The notes under the pieces were generated by a model, which did not search any database, was not told the origin of the DNA, and was given only the letters and a program-made list of their open reading frames with translations. Below, piece after piece: positions 11,262-20,375 of a stretch of 64,000 bases of DNA. Both the position numbers and the translations under genes were made by a program. The stretch's first letter is position 1; every line of letters begins with the position of its first letter. Origin of the DNA: Cryptosporangium phraense (GTDB lineage: Bacteria > Actinomycetota > Actinomycetes > Mycobacteriales > Cryptosporangiaceae); NCBI RefSeq assembly GCF_006912135.1, contig NZ_VIRS01000006.1:62001-126000 (forward strand), written 5' to 3'.

Positions 11262-11298
11262 CAACCGGCCCCCGCTCCTCGTGAGCGGGGGCCGGTTG
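11262..11298 (+). terminator. intra-operon hairpin (attenuator/terminator)
   Basis: Perfect 15-bp inverted repeat (11262-11276 and 11284-11298) with a 7-nt loop, directly after the BMP gene stop. There is no long U-tract, as is common in actinomycetes. Its place between binding protein and transporter genes fits partial termination or 3'-end stabilisation. Confidence 0.75.
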
Positions 11299-11342
11299 TG
11301 TAATCAACCCCTACGTACCACCGCCGAGGAGAGGAGACGGCC

Positions 11343-12878
11343 ATCTCCGAGACGACCGCCCCCGACGGCCCCCCAGCCGTCGAATTGCGGGGCATCACCA
11401 AACGTTTCCCGGGCGTCGTCGCCAACTCGGACATCAATCTTTCGGCGAACCGCGGTGAGGTGCACGCGATCGTCGGCGAGAACGGCGCGGGCAAGTCGAC
11501 GCTGATGAAGACGCTCTACGGCCTGCACAAGCCGGACGAGGGCGAGATCCGGATAAACGGACAAGCAACCAGCTTCTCCTCGCCGTCGGACGCGATCAAG
11601 GCCGGCGTCGGCATGGTCCACCAGCACTTCATGCTGGCCGACAACCTCACGGTCCTCGAGAACATCGTGCTCGGCAGCGAGCCGACCCGGTTCGGTTTCC
11701 TCGACCGTCGAAGGGCCCGGGCCAAGGTCAACGAGATCGCGAGCGCCTACCACCTCGACGTCGACCCGGACGCCCTGGTCGAGGACCTCGGCGTCGGTGA
11801 CCGCCAGCGGGTGGAGATCCTCAAGGTCCTCTACCGCGGCGCCCGCATCCTGATCCTGGACGAGCCGACCGCGGTGCTCGTGCCGCAGGAGGTCGACGAG
11901 CTGTTCGGCAACCTGCGCGAGCTCAAGGCCGAGGGCCTGACCGTGCTGTTCATCTCGCACAAGCTCGACGAGGTCCGCGCGGTCGCCGACCGGATCACGG
12001 TGATCCGCCGCGGCACCACGGTCCGGACCGTCTACCCGAACGAGGTCACCGCCCGCGACCTGGCCCAGCTGATGGTCGGCAGCGAGCTGCCGGAGCCGGA
12101 GCTCCGCGGGTCGACCGTGACCGACCGGATCGTGTTGGACGTCAAACAACTGACCGTCCTCGCGGCCGCCGGTCGCCCCGTCGTCGACGGCGTCGATCTG
12201 GCCCTGCACGCCGGCGAGGTCGTCGGCCTGGCCGGCGTCGAGGGCAACGGGCAGGCCGAGCTGGTCGAGGCGATCATGGGCATGCGCCCGTCGACCGGCC
12301 TCGTGCGCCTCGGTGAAGAGGACATCAGCGACTGGGACACCCGCCACCGCCGCGAGGCCGGGATCGGGTACATCCCGGAGGACCGGCACCGGCACGGGCT
12401 GCTGCTCGACGCCCCGCTCTGGGAGAACCGGATCCTCGGCCACCAGACCCAGCCCCCGAACGCCCGCGGCGCGTTCATCAACCGCAAGGGCGCTCGTGAG
12501 GACACCGAGCGCATCGTCCGCGAGTACGACGTCCGGACGCCGAGCGTCGACGTGTCGGCGTCCTCGCTCTCCGGCGGTAACCAGCAGAAGCTGATCGTCG
12601 GCCGGGAGATGAGCCACGACCCGGTCGCGCTGATCGCCGCCCACCCGACCCGCGGGGTGGACGTCGGCGCGCAGGCCGCGATCTGGGACGAGCTGCGCCG
12701 GGCCCGGGCGGCCGGGCTGGCGACGCTGCTGATCTCGGCCGACCTCGACGAGCTGATCGGTATGTCGGACACCCTCTACGTGATCCTGCGCGGCCGCATC
12801 GTGGCCCAGGTCGACCCCCACAGCGTGACCCCCGAGGAGCTCGGTGCTGCCATGACCGGAGCCGGTGAAGCGGCATGA
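11343..12878 (+). CDS. nucleoside ABC transporter ATP-binding protein (tandem ATPase), probable AUC start
   Basis: Two fused ABC ATPase domains as in RbsA/YufO-type importers. The first has GENGAGKST (Walker A) and ILDEPTAVL (Walker B); the second has SGGNQQKLIVGRE as signature but a degenerate Walker B (LIAAHPTRGVD). It energises the two permeases downstream. No ATG, GTG or TTG lies between the in-frame TAA at 11301 and a TTG at 11385, which falls inside the first beta strand (VEL). A strong GAGGAGAGGAG ribosome site (11327-11337) precedes an ATC at 11343 that would give MSETTAPDGPPAVELRG, a normal N-terminus. I therefore start at ATC (511 aa); the TTG would give 497 aa. The stop overlaps the next ATG by 4 bp. 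Confidence 0.9.
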   Translation: MSETTAPDGPPAVELRGITKRFPGVVANSDINLSANRGEVHAIVGENGAGKSTLMKTLYGLHKPDEGEIRINGQATSFSSPSDAIKAGVGMVHQHFMLADNLTVLENIVLGSEPTRFGFLDRRRARAKVNEIASAYHLDVDPDALVEDLGVGDRQRVEILKVLYRGARILILDEPTAVLVPQEVDELFGNLRELKAEGLTVLFISHKLDEVRAVADRITVIRRGTTVRTVYPNEVTARDLAQLMVGSELPEPELRGSTVTDRIVLDVKQLTVLAAAGRPVVDGVDLALHAGEVVGLAGVEGNGQAELVEAIMGMRPSTGLVRLGEEDISDWDTRHRREAGIGYIPEDRHRHGLLLDAPLWENRILGHQTQPPNARGAFINRKGAREDTERIVREYDVRTPSVDVSASSLSGGNQQKLIVGREMSHDPVALIAAHPTRGVDVGAQAAIWDELRRARAAGLATLLISADLDELIGMSDTLYVILRGRIVAQVDPHSVTPEELGAAMTGAGEAA

Positions 12879-14284
12879 CCCTCGCACTGCGAGCCCGTCG
12901 CATCGGGCTCATGCTGGCCGCCCCCGTGCTCGCCCTCGTGCTGGCGAGCTTGCTGGTCACGCTGTTGCTGATCGCGCTGGGCAAGGAGCCCGGCGTCGTC
13001 CTCGACGCGATGGTGCAGTCGGGCAAAAGGCCCGCGAACATCGTCGACATCGTCAACCGGGCGACGTTCCTGTACATCGCCGCGCTCGCGGTCGCGGTCG
13101 GGTTCCGGATGAACCTGTTCAACATCGGCGTCGACGGTCAGTACCGGCTGGCCGCGTTCTTCGCCGCCGCGGTCGGCGGCGCGATCGCGCTCCCCGCGCC
13201 GCTGCACATCGGCGTGATCCTGATCGTCGGGATGGCGGTCGGCGCGGCCTGGGCCGGCATCGCCGCGGTGCTCAAGGTGACCCGCGGGGTCAGCGAGGTG
13301 CTCTCCACGATCATGCTGAACGCGATCGCCACCGCGGTGATCGCGTTCCTGCTGCGTGACGGCATCCTCGGCGTGCTGTCCGACGGCGGCAACGACGTCG
13401 GAACGAAGCCGATCCCGTCGTCGGGCTGGTTTCCGTCGCTGGACCCGATCGCGCGCCCGATCATCGAGGCGCTGAGCAACTCCGGGCTGCTGGACTCCGA
13501 CACCGTGAAGCACCCGAAGCTCGCGGCCTCGAAGGAGGTCTACGGCTTCCTGATCGTCGCGATTCTCCTCGGCATCCTGTACGCGGTACTGGTCGACCGG
13601 ACCCGGTTCGGGTTCGACCTGCGGGCCAGCGGCAAGTCGCCGACGGCCGCGGTGGCCAGCGGTGTGAGCACGAAGAAGATGATCCTGATCAGCATGTTGC
13701 TGTCGGGCGCGGTGGCCGGGCTGATCGGCATGCCGGAGTTGCTCGAGGGCCGGGGTCACAACTACTCGCTGAACTTCCCGAGCGGGATCGGGTTCACCGG
13801 TATCGCGGTCGCGCTGCTGGGGCGCAACAACCCGATCGGCATGGGACTCGCGGCCCTGCTCTGGGGCTGGGTCGACGTCACCACGCGGTCCCTGGCCATC
13901 CTCGATCCGCCCAACGACACCTCGGACAAGGTCGCGTCGATCGTCCAGGCCTTGATCGTGTTCTGCGTCGTCATCGCGTACGTCGTCGTCAACCGGTGGA
14001 CCAAGGCGCAGGAGGCGCGCCAGGTGGCCCGCCAACTGGCCTCCGGCCAGGACCTCTCGACCGAGGCTCCGGTTCCGGCCGCGGTCGGCGCGCGTTCCGA
14101 CAACGCCAATGCGGACGCTTCGCCGGCGCGAGCCGCGGAAACCTCGCCGCCGCCCGCAGCCGAACCGCCGCCGGCCGCGGAGCCACCGGCCGCGGAGCCG
14201 CCGGGCGCGGAGCCGCCGGGCTCGGAACGGCCGGGCGCGGAGCGGTCGGGCGAGCGTGGCACCGAGCGGGAGGACGGGCGATGA
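12875..14284 (+). CDS. nucleoside ABC transporter permease 1
   Basis: 469 aa BPD_transp_2 family permease (YufP type) with about eight to nine membrane helices between residues 10 and 370; the GFRMNLFNIGVDGQYRLAAF segment is characteristic. The last roughly 85 residues are a cytosolic tail of repeated Pro-Ala-Glu units, unusual for the family. ATGA overlaps at both ends couple it to the ATPase and to permease 2. Confidence 0.92.
   Translation: MTLALRARRIGLMLAAPVLALVLASLLVTLLLIALGKEPGVVLDAMVQSGKRPANIVDIVNRATFLYIAALAVAVGFRMNLFNIGVDGQYRLAAFFAAAVGGAIALPAPLHIGVILIVGMAVGAAWAGIAAVLKVTRGVSEVLSTIMLNAIATAVIAFLLRDGILGVLSDGGNDVGTKPIPSSGWFPSLDPIARPIIEALSNSGLLDSDTVKHPKLAASKEVYGFLIVAILLGILYAVLVDRTRFGFDLRASGKSPTAAVASGVSTKKMILISMLLSGAVAGLIGMPELLEGRGHNYSLNFPSGIGFTGIAVALLGRNNPIGMGLAALLWGWVDVTTRSLAILDPPNDTSDKVASIVQALIVFCVVIAYVVVNRWTKAQEARQVARQLASGQDLSTEAPVPAAVGARSDNANADASPARAAETSPPPAAEPPPAAEPPAAEPPGAEPPGSERPGAERSGERGTEREDGR
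14150..14260 (+). repeat. in-frame PPAAE/PPGAE coding repeat
   Basis: Degenerate 15-bp units of the type GCGGAGCCGCCGGGC encode about six copies of a PPxAE pentapeptide at the C-terminus of permease 1. The array is in frame and ends near the stop, so it changes only tail length. Confidence 0.7.
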
Positions 14285-15744
14285 GCCTCATCGACACCGG
14301 TACGGCCGCCGCGCCCGCGGCCGGCCCCACCCCGCCCGCGCGGGTCAACCGGACCCGGCTGTACTACGTGCTGGCCGCGGTCGTCATCGCGTTCTTCGTC
14401 GTGCGGGCCCTGCTCGGGGCCGACGACCTCACCTCGGCCGGCGCGATCCGGGCCGCGCTCCAGCTCGCGGTCCCGATCGGACTCGCCGGCCTCGGCGGGG
14501 TCTGGACCGAGCGCGCGGGCGTCACGAACATCGGCCTCGAAGGCATGCTGATCGTCGGCACGCTGTTCGGCGCCTGGGCCGGCTGGCAGTGGGGACCGTG
14601 GACCGGCGTCGTCGCCGGGGTCGTCGCGGGTGCGCTGGTCGGCGCGCTGCACGCGCTCGCCACCGTCGTGTTCGCGGTCGACCAGATCGTCTCCGGCGTG
14701 GCGATCAACATCCTCGCGCTCGGCGTCGGCGGCGTCCTCGGGAAGGTGTTCTTCGAGGGCAAGCCGGCCGCCAGCGAGCGGCAGTCGCCGCCGATCCCCG
14801 ACATGGGTACCTGGTCGATCCCGGGCATCGACGACCCGCTCGGAAAGCTCGAGGGTCACCACTGGGTCGTGATCTCCGACCTGGCCGGCATCCTCCGGGG
14901 CGTGTTCGTCGGGCTCTCGCCGCTGACCGTGCTGGCGATCCTGCTGGTGCCGCTGTCCTGGCTCATCCTCTGGCGCACCGGCTTCGGCCTGCGGCTGCGC
15001 TCGTGCGGTGAGAACCCGACCGCGGCCGAGACGCTGGGCGTCGACGTCTACCGGACGAAGTTCATGGCCGTCGTCATCTCGGGCGCGTTCGCCGGGCTCG
15101 GTGGCGTCTACCTGGTGACGGTCTCCAGCGGCACCTACCTCGAGGGTCAGACCGGCGGCCGTGGCTTCATCGGTCTGGCCGCGATGATCTTCGGCAACTG
15201 GACGCCGGTCGGCACGGCCGCCGGTGCGCTGCTGTTCGGGTACACCGACGCGCTGCGCCTGCGGTCGGACAACTCGTCGGTGCCCGCGCTGCTGGCGTTC
15301 GCCGCGGTCGCGCTGATCTACCTGGCGGTCCGGCAGATGTGGCGGATCTACCAGCGTGACGGGGGCGGGGTGCTGGCCCGGCGGGTGGCCCCGTCCGGCG
15401 TCTGGCTGGTCGCGGTGGGCGTGTTCGCCGCGTTCGTGGCGCTGGGGGTGTCCGCGGCCGACGGCTGGGGGACCACCGGCATCGTGACGCTCGGATTGCT
15501 GATCGCGGCCGCGATCGGGTACGTCGGGGTGCGGCTGGGGCAACGGACGGAAGCCGGCACGCTGACGCTCTACCTGCCGACCGCGGTCGTGCTCGGGGTG
15601 CTGACGCTGATCGGGTTCGACGTCCCGAACCAGTTCGTCGGCGTCACCCCGAACATCGCGACGCTGCTGGTTCTGGCGTTCGCGACCCAACGCCTCCGGA
15701 TGCCCGCCGCCGACGGCCTGCCGTACCGAAGAGGCCAAGGATGA
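14281..15744 (+). CDS. nucleoside ABC transporter permease 2
   Basis: 487 aa second BPD_transp_2 permease (YufQ type). VWTERAGVTNIGLEGMLIVGT near residue 80 is the family hallmark. The core ends near residue 365; the remainder adds about four more helices, so the protein is longer than typical family members (about 310-430 aa). ATG at 14281 overlaps the permease 1 stop by 4 bp and its own stop overlaps the cdd ATG by 4 bp, making the transporter and cytidine deaminase one translational unit. Confidence 0.92.
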   Translation: MSLIDTGTAAAPAAGPTPPARVNRTRLYYVLAAVVIAFFVVRALLGADDLTSAGAIRAALQLAVPIGLAGLGGVWTERAGVTNIGLEGMLIVGTLFGAWAGWQWGPWTGVVAGVVAGALVGALHALATVVFAVDQIVSGVAINILALGVGGVLGKVFFEGKPAASERQSPPIPDMGTWSIPGIDDPLGKLEGHHWVVISDLAGILRGVFVGLSPLTVLAILLVPLSWLILWRTGFGLRLRSCGENPTAAETLGVDVYRTKFMAVVISGAFAGLGGVYLVTVSSGTYLEGQTGGRGFIGLAAMIFGNWTPVGTAAGALLFGYTDALRLRSDNSSVPALLAFAAVALIYLAVRQMWRIYQRDGGGVLARRVAPSGVWLVAVGVFAAFVALGVSAADGWGTTGIVTLGLLIAAAIGYVGVRLGQRTEAGTLTLYLPTAVVLGVLTLIGFDVPNQFVGVTPNIATLLVLAFATQRLRMPAADGLPYRRGQG

Positions 15745-16130
15745 TCGACTGGGAGGCTCTTCGGGCCGCCGCCACTGAGGCGATGCACAAGGCGTACGCG
15801 CCGTACTCGAAGTTCCCGGTCGGGGTGGCCGGGCTGGTCGACGACGGGCGGGTCGTCGTCGGGTGCAACGTCGAGAACGCCTCGTACGGGCTGGGGCTGT
15901 GCGCCGAGTGCGGGATGGTCTCGGCGCTGGCGGCCTCCGGCGGCGGCCGGCTGGTGGCGGTGGCCTGCGTCGACCGCTCCGGCAACCGGCTGATGCCGTG
16001 CGGACGCTGCCGCCAGCTGCTGTGGGAGTTCGGCGGCCCTGAGTGCCTGCTCGACACCGTGTCGGGCGTCAAGCCGATGCGTGACGTGCTCCCGGACGCG
16101 TTCGGGCCCGAGGACCTGGTCACCAGGTAA
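15741..16130 (+). CDS. cdd: cytidine deaminase
   Basis: 129 aa zinc enzyme converting (deoxy)cytidine to (deoxy)uridine. The catalytic CAECG and zinc-binding PCGRCRQ motifs are intact, with FPVGVA and NVENASYG for substrate binding. Being fused by ATGA overlap to the importer genes, it probably acts on imported cytidine and feeds thymidine/uridine phosphorolysis by the next gene. Confidence 0.95.
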   Translation: MIDWEALRAAATEAMHKAYAPYSKFPVGVAGLVDDGRVVVGCNVENASYGLGLCAECGMVSALAASGGGRLVAVACVDRSGNRLMPCGRCRQLLWEFGGPECLLDTVSGVKPMRDVLPDAFGPEDLVTR

Positions 16131-16221
16131 ACGCCGTGCATACGTGGCGTTGCGTTCCTGGGCTGAGGTAGGTCGGCCGGTCCCGCGTACGATCGTGGCC
16201 CGGGTGAGTTAGCGGAGGCGT

Positions 16222-17499
16222 GTGGTGCACTTCACGGCAGTCGATGTGATCCGGGCGAAGCGTGACGGCGGCGCCCTCACCGACGCGCAGATCGACTGGG
16301 TGGTCGACGCCTACACGCGGGGCGAGGTCGCCGAGGAGCAGATGGCGTCGCTCGCGATGGCGATCCTGCTGCGCGGGATGACCCGCGAGGAGATCACCCG
16401 CTGGACCGCGGCGATGATCGCCAGCGGCGACCGGATGGACCTGTCGGCGATCCCGCGCCCGACCGTCGACAAGCACTCCACCGGTGGCGTCGGCGACAAG
16501 ATCACGCTGCCGCTGGCCCCGCTCGTCGCCGCCTGCGGCGCCGCCGTCCCGCAGCTCTCCGGCCGCGGCCTCGGGCACACCGGGGGGACGCTCGACAAGC
16601 TCGAGTCGATCCCCGGCTGGCGGGCCCGGCTCACCACCGAGGAATACCTGGCCCAGCTGCGGGAAGTCGGGGCCGTGGTGTGCGCGGCGAACGACACGCT
16701 GGCTCCGGCCGACCGGAAGCTCTACGCGCTGCGCGACGTCACCGGCACGGTCGAGTCGATCCCGCTGATCGCGTCCTCGATCATGAGCAAGAAGCTGGCC
16801 GAGGGCTCGTCCGCGCTCGTGCTCGACGTCAAGGTCGGGTCGGGCGCGTTCATGAAGACCGAGGCCGACGCCCGCGAGCTGGCCGAGACGATGGTGGCGA
16901 TCGGCACGGCCTCCGGGGTTCGCACGGTGGCCCTCCTCACCGCGATGAGCACGCCGCTGGGTTACGCGATCGGCAACGCGGTGGAGGTCGAGGAGAGCGT
17001 CGAGGTGCTGGCCGGCGGCGGCCCGGCCGACGTCGTCGAGCTCACCGTGGCGCTGGCCCGCGAGATGGTGGCCGCGGCCGGCATCGACGCCGACCCGGCC
17101 GAGGTGCTGGCCTCCGGCAAGGCGATGGACAGCTGGCGCGCGATGATCAGCGCGCAGGGCGGCGACCCGTCGGCCCCGCTGCCGACCGCGCCGGTCACCG
17201 AGGTCGTGCGGGCCGAGCAGGACGGCTACCTCACGCTCGACGCCTACGCCGTCGGGGTGGCCGCCTGGCGCCTGGGTGCCGGGCGCGCCCGCAAGGAGGA
17301 CGCGGTCTCCGCGTCCGCCGGCATCCGGCTGCACAAGCGTGAAGGCGACGCGGTGCGCGCGGGCGATCCGATCCTCGAACTGCGCACCGAGGACGCCGAG
17401 CGCATCCCGTCGGCGCTCGACGCGCTGTCCGCCGGGGTTTCCGTGGGCACCGCTCCGGCGGACGCCTCCCCGCTCGTGCTCGGCCGGATCGGCGGTTGA
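16222..17499 (+). CDS. deoA: thymidine phosphorylase
   Basis: 425 aa enzyme releasing thymine or uracil and (deoxy)ribose-1-phosphate. The phosphate-binding KHSTGGVGDK motif lies near residue 83 and SGRGLGHTGGTLDKLE near 115, both diagnostic of the thymidine/pyrimidine nucleoside phosphorylase family; the C-terminal PYNP domain is present. Starts at GTG 16222 after a GCGGAGG ribosome site (16212-16218). Downstream of cdd by 91 bp. Confidence 0.95.
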   Translation: MVHFTAVDVIRAKRDGGALTDAQIDWVVDAYTRGEVAEEQMASLAMAILLRGMTREEITRWTAAMIASGDRMDLSAIPRPTVDKHSTGGVGDKITLPLAPLVAACGAAVPQLSGRGLGHTGGTLDKLESIPGWRARLTTEEYLAQLREVGAVVCAANDTLAPADRKLYALRDVTGTVESIPLIASSIMSKKLAEGSSALVLDVKVGSGAFMKTEADARELAETMVAIGTASGVRTVALLTAMSTPLGYAIGNAVEVEESVEVLAGGGPADVVELTVALAREMVAAAGIDADPAEVLASGKAMDSWRAMISAQGGDPSAPLPTAPVTEVVRAEQDGYLTLDAYAVGVAAWRLGAGRARKEDAVSASAGIRLHKREGDAVRAGDPILELRTEDAERIPSALDALSAGVSVGTAPADASPLVLGRIGG

Positions 17500-17502
17500 C
17501 CC

Positions 17503-18252
17503 GTGGTGTGCCAGCCGGTCCCCTCGCGCCGTCGTGCGCCGGTACAGGACGGGACACCCGAGCCCGACGGGCAACCGGTCGCGGCCCCGGACCCGCTGAT
17601 GATCCGGGCCGCGACGATGGCCGACCTGGCCGAGCTCGGCTTTCCGGCGCTGCCCGACGGCTACCCGCTGATCTGGGAGCAGGGTGACTCGGTGGCGCTG
17701 CGGCCGACCGAGGAGCTGCTCGGCCGGTGCGCGGTGCTCAACGCGGTGCTGGCCGGGGTGTTCGGGGCGCCGGCCGAGCTGACCTGCGGCTGGCTCGAGC
17801 GCAACGGCCTGGTCGAGGCGGTCACCGGCCCGGAGTGGGCGTTCCTGTCCGAGCGGAAGGGCTCCGGCGACCTCTACGGGCTGCACGTCGAGGCGCTCTG
17901 GGCGTTCGCCTGGGTGCTGGGCGTCGGCGAGGACCTCGACCCGGGACGCTACTGCGGCGAGGGCCTGGCGGCCTGGTTGCCCGACATCGGCGCCGACGAG
18001 TCCTTCGTGGACTGGCAGGCCAGGGCGGGCGCCCGGCCGCGTCCGGCGGTCGAGGTGGCCGCTCTGCTCGATCTGCACTACTGCTTGGACTGGGGGCATG
18101 TCCAGGCGTTGATGAACGACGAGCCCACTCCGGGCGTGACGCTACCGTACGTGATCGGCCAGCGACGGTGGGCGCTGGAATGGGCCGTCACCTTCCGTGG
18201 TCCCTACCATCCCGAGCCTCCGCGCTGGGATGAGGTCGATCTGGCGAGCTGA
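17503..18252 (+). CDS. DUF4272 domain protein
   Basis: Up to 249 aa, soluble. The C-terminal part (VIGQRRWALEWAVTF ... RWDEVDLAS) and the central EALWAFAWVLGVGEDLDP segment match my recollection of DUF4272, a family of unknown function. The GTG at 17503 lies 3 bp after the deoA stop; an ATG at 17599 (217 aa) would remove a Pro-rich extension and may be the true start. No link to nucleoside metabolism is visible beyond position. Confidence 0.65.
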   Translation: MVCQPVPSRRRAPVQDGTPEPDGQPVAAPDPLMIRAATMADLAELGFPALPDGYPLIWEQGDSVALRPTEELLGRCAVLNAVLAGVFGAPAELTCGWLERNGLVEAVTGPEWAFLSERKGSGDLYGLHVEALWAFAWVLGVGEDLDPGRYCGEGLAAWLPDIGADESFVDWQARAGARPRPAVEVAALLDLHYCLDWGHVQALMNDEPTPGVTLPYVIGQRRWALEWAVTFRGPYHPEPPRWDEVDLAS

Positions 18253-18340
18253 AAAGCCTTCGCGCTGCGACCTCGCCTCTCTAGGGTGGTATCGAGGCGC
18301 AGTGCTCCTGAGGTCCCTGCGTCAGAAGTGACCCGAAGGG

Positions 18341-19504
18341 ATGCTGACAGTGACGGAATCAGGCCGTCCGGCCGATCCGCTCAGAAGACGCACGCTTTTA
18401 CCCCTTGTCGTCATTGGTGGGCTGTTCCTGGCCGCCTGCGGGCAGGGATCCGCCACCGGGGAGACCGAGAACACCGCCGGGCCGACGAGTGACGACACGC
18501 TCAGCTCCAGCCTCGCGTCCTACACCGGGATCCCGATCGGTGGCCGCTTCGAGGACGCCGAGCACGGCGCGGTGGTCCGGGCGAAGTGCGCCGCCGACGG
18601 CTGCGGGTACCAGGTCCTCACCACTTCGGACGGTGGGAAGACGTGGTCGACGGCCGACGTGCCGGGCCCGCCGGTGACCAGCACCCCGCTGGACGACGCC
18701 TATGCGGTCGTGCTGCCCGGTGGCCAGATCGTCACCGAGATCCAGGTCGACGCCGATCGTCCGGCCCGGCGCACCGCGGACGGCGGCAAGACCTGGGCCC
18801 CGCAGAAGGCCGCGCCGGTCGGCGTCACGACGTCGGTCGCCGGCAACGAGGCGCTGGTCGGCTGGTGTGCGCAGAGCGTCGACTGCGCCGAGCCGCTCCT
18901 GCGGGTGATCCGTCCGAACGGGACGTCGGCCTCGTTCGGGCCGCCGCCGGCCCAGCTCACCGAGACGATCAGCGCGAGCCGCGTTCCAGAGGGCGCGCTC
19001 TGGGTCCAGGGCCGCGACGGCGTCGGCCGGGTGGTGCTCGCGGTGAGCCGCGACAACGGCAAGTCCTGGACGCTCAACCGGGTACCGGCCGCGGCCGCGT
19101 CCACGGTGAGCATCGCGGGCGCCGGCGATGCGGCCTGGGCGCTCTCGCTCAGCGACCCCGACACCGGGGGCGCCGGCGGAACCGTGCCGACCGAGCCGGG
19201 CCGCAAGACGCGCCAGTCGCTGCTCTACAGCGCGGACTCCGCGCGGACGTTCAACCCGGTGAAGCTGCCCGAGGATTACCGGCTGAACACCGGCAGCGGG
19301 GTCGGCGTCACCGACTCGGGTGCGGCCGTCATCGCCTCCGACGGCCGCGTAGCGGTCGTCACCCCGGACGGCGACGTCACCGACGTGCCCGACGTCCAGG
19401 GGGCGGTGTACGACCTGGGTGACAAGGTGCTGGTCTACGGCCCGAAGGCCAGCTGGGTCACCTCCGACGGCACCACCTGGAACCAACTACCAGCCCTGAC
19501 CTAG
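18341..19504 (+). CDS. lipoprotein with BNR/Asp-box repeats
   Basis: 387 aa predicted surface lipoprotein: basic N-terminus, hydrophobic stretch and lipobox LAAC with Cys near residue 33. At least five Asp-box-like motifs follow (TSDGGKTWS, TADGGKTWA, SRDNGKSWT, SADSARTFN, TSDGTTWN), the pattern of sialidase/photosystem-stability-factor beta-propellers. No catalytic sialidase residues can be assigned, so a binding role is as likely. A GTG at 18350 is better spaced from GAAGGG (18335-18340) than the ATG at 18341. Its TAG stop shares the CTAG palindrome with the stop of the convergent gene. Confidence 0.75.
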   Translation: MLTVTESGRPADPLRRRTLLPLVVIGGLFLAACGQGSATGETENTAGPTSDDTLSSSLASYTGIPIGGRFEDAEHGAVVRAKCAADGCGYQVLTTSDGGKTWSTADVPGPPVTSTPLDDAYAVVLPGGQIVTEIQVDADRPARRTADGGKTWAPQKAAPVGVTTSVAGNEALVGWCAQSVDCAEPLLRVIRPNGTSASFGPPPAQLTETISASRVPEGALWVQGRDGVGRVVLAVSRDNGKSWTLNRVPAAAASTVSIAGAGDAAWALSLSDPDTGGAGGTVPTEPGRKTRQSLLYSADSARTFNPVKLPEDYRLNTGSGVGVTDSGAAVIASDGRVAVVTPDGDVTDVPDVQGAVYDLGDKVLVYGPKASWVTSDGTTWNQLPALT

Positions 19505-20226
19505 CTCCAGGGTGGGAGTTCCGGTGGGGTGCCCTTGATCTCGAGGGCCGGGGCGGCCAGGCCGACCCGGCCGAGCAGCCAAGCCAGCAGCGCGGAATCC
19601 GGCCCCTCCAGCGACGCGACGATCTCGCCGGTGCCGAACCGGCTTTCGCCGACCTGCACCGCGACGCCCGGCGCCAGCCGGGCCGGCAGCTTGGCCAACT
19701 CGTGCGGCAGATGGGTGCCGACGAACTCCTCCGGCCAGGACTCGATCGTGTAGACGTCGAGCCCGAGATCGACGTGGTGGATCTCCACCTCGCGCCAGCG
19801 CGCCCACGCGCACCGGGAGGCCGGGTAGGCGCCGGTCGGGAACAGCACCTGACGCCCCCAGGTCGGCGCGGTCATCCGGGCGAACGCGTACACGACCTCG
19901 CGGTTCGACTCGGAGACCTCGTCCATGAGGTCGTTCACGTCGCTCTGAGCCCCGGTCTCGATCTCGGCATCGCGGACGGCCGGGCCGCCCGGGTACGCCT
20001 CGACCGACCGGTGCGTGAGCGCTCCATCGACCAGCCGCACCATCGCCGCCCCCTGCCGGGACACGTGGGCGATCACGTGCGCGCGCGACCAGCCCGGCAG
20101 CACCGACGGCTCGCGGATCTCGGCGTCGGTCAGCGTCGCGATCGTGCCGAAGAAGCGCTCCTGAGCGAGCGGAACGTTGGCGACGGCGGCGGGGAGATCG
20201 TAGGTCGAACTCGTCACCCGGCACAT
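19501..20226 (-). CDS. maleylpyruvate isomerase family mycothiol-dependent enzyme
   Basis: 241 aa. The N-terminal DinB-like helical domain carries LPGWSRAHVIAHV near residue 43 and the REVEIHHVDLGL segment near residue 145, the conserved features of the MDMPI family, in which His residues bind a divalent metal and mycothiol is the thiol cofactor. The specific substrate cannot be inferred. Start is ATG 20226 or GTG 20217. Convergent with the BNR lipoprotein, with 4 bp overlap at the stops. Confidence 0.78.
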   Translation of the reverse strand: MCRVTSSTYDLPAAVANVPLAQERFFGTIATLTDAEIREPSVLPGWSRAHVIAHVSRQGAAMVRLVDGALTHRSVEAYPGGPAVRDAEIETGAQSDVNDLMDEVSESNREVVYAFARMTAPTWGRQVLFPTGAYPASRCAWARWREVEIHHVDLGLDVYTIESWPEEFVGTHLPHELAKLPARLAPGVAVQVGESRFGTGEIVASLEGPDSALLAWLLGRVGLAAPALEIKGTPPELPPWS

Positions 20227-20326
20227 CCTGCCCTGGGCGGGACGCTGCGTGCAGGACCGTTAACGCGATTCGCGCCGAACGGTCGATCTAATAAGTCCAA
20301 CGTCTGGTTTGTGCCCCCAAACGGGA

Positions 20327-20362
20327 GCGCGCAATTGACTGCGTTTGCAGTCAATTGCGCGC
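20327..20362 (-). terminator. 16-bp perfect hairpin after MMPL gene
   Basis: Perfect 16-bp inverted repeat (20327-20342 and 20347-20362) with loop GTTT and an unusual AATTGACTGC core. It starts 13 bp beyond the MMPL stop on the minus strand and precedes the MDMPI-like gene, so it most likely ends the MMPL transcript. A second small hairpin (GTTTG/CAAAC) follows at 20307-20322. Confidence 0.7.
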
Positions 20363-20375
20363 GATCCTCGGGCAA

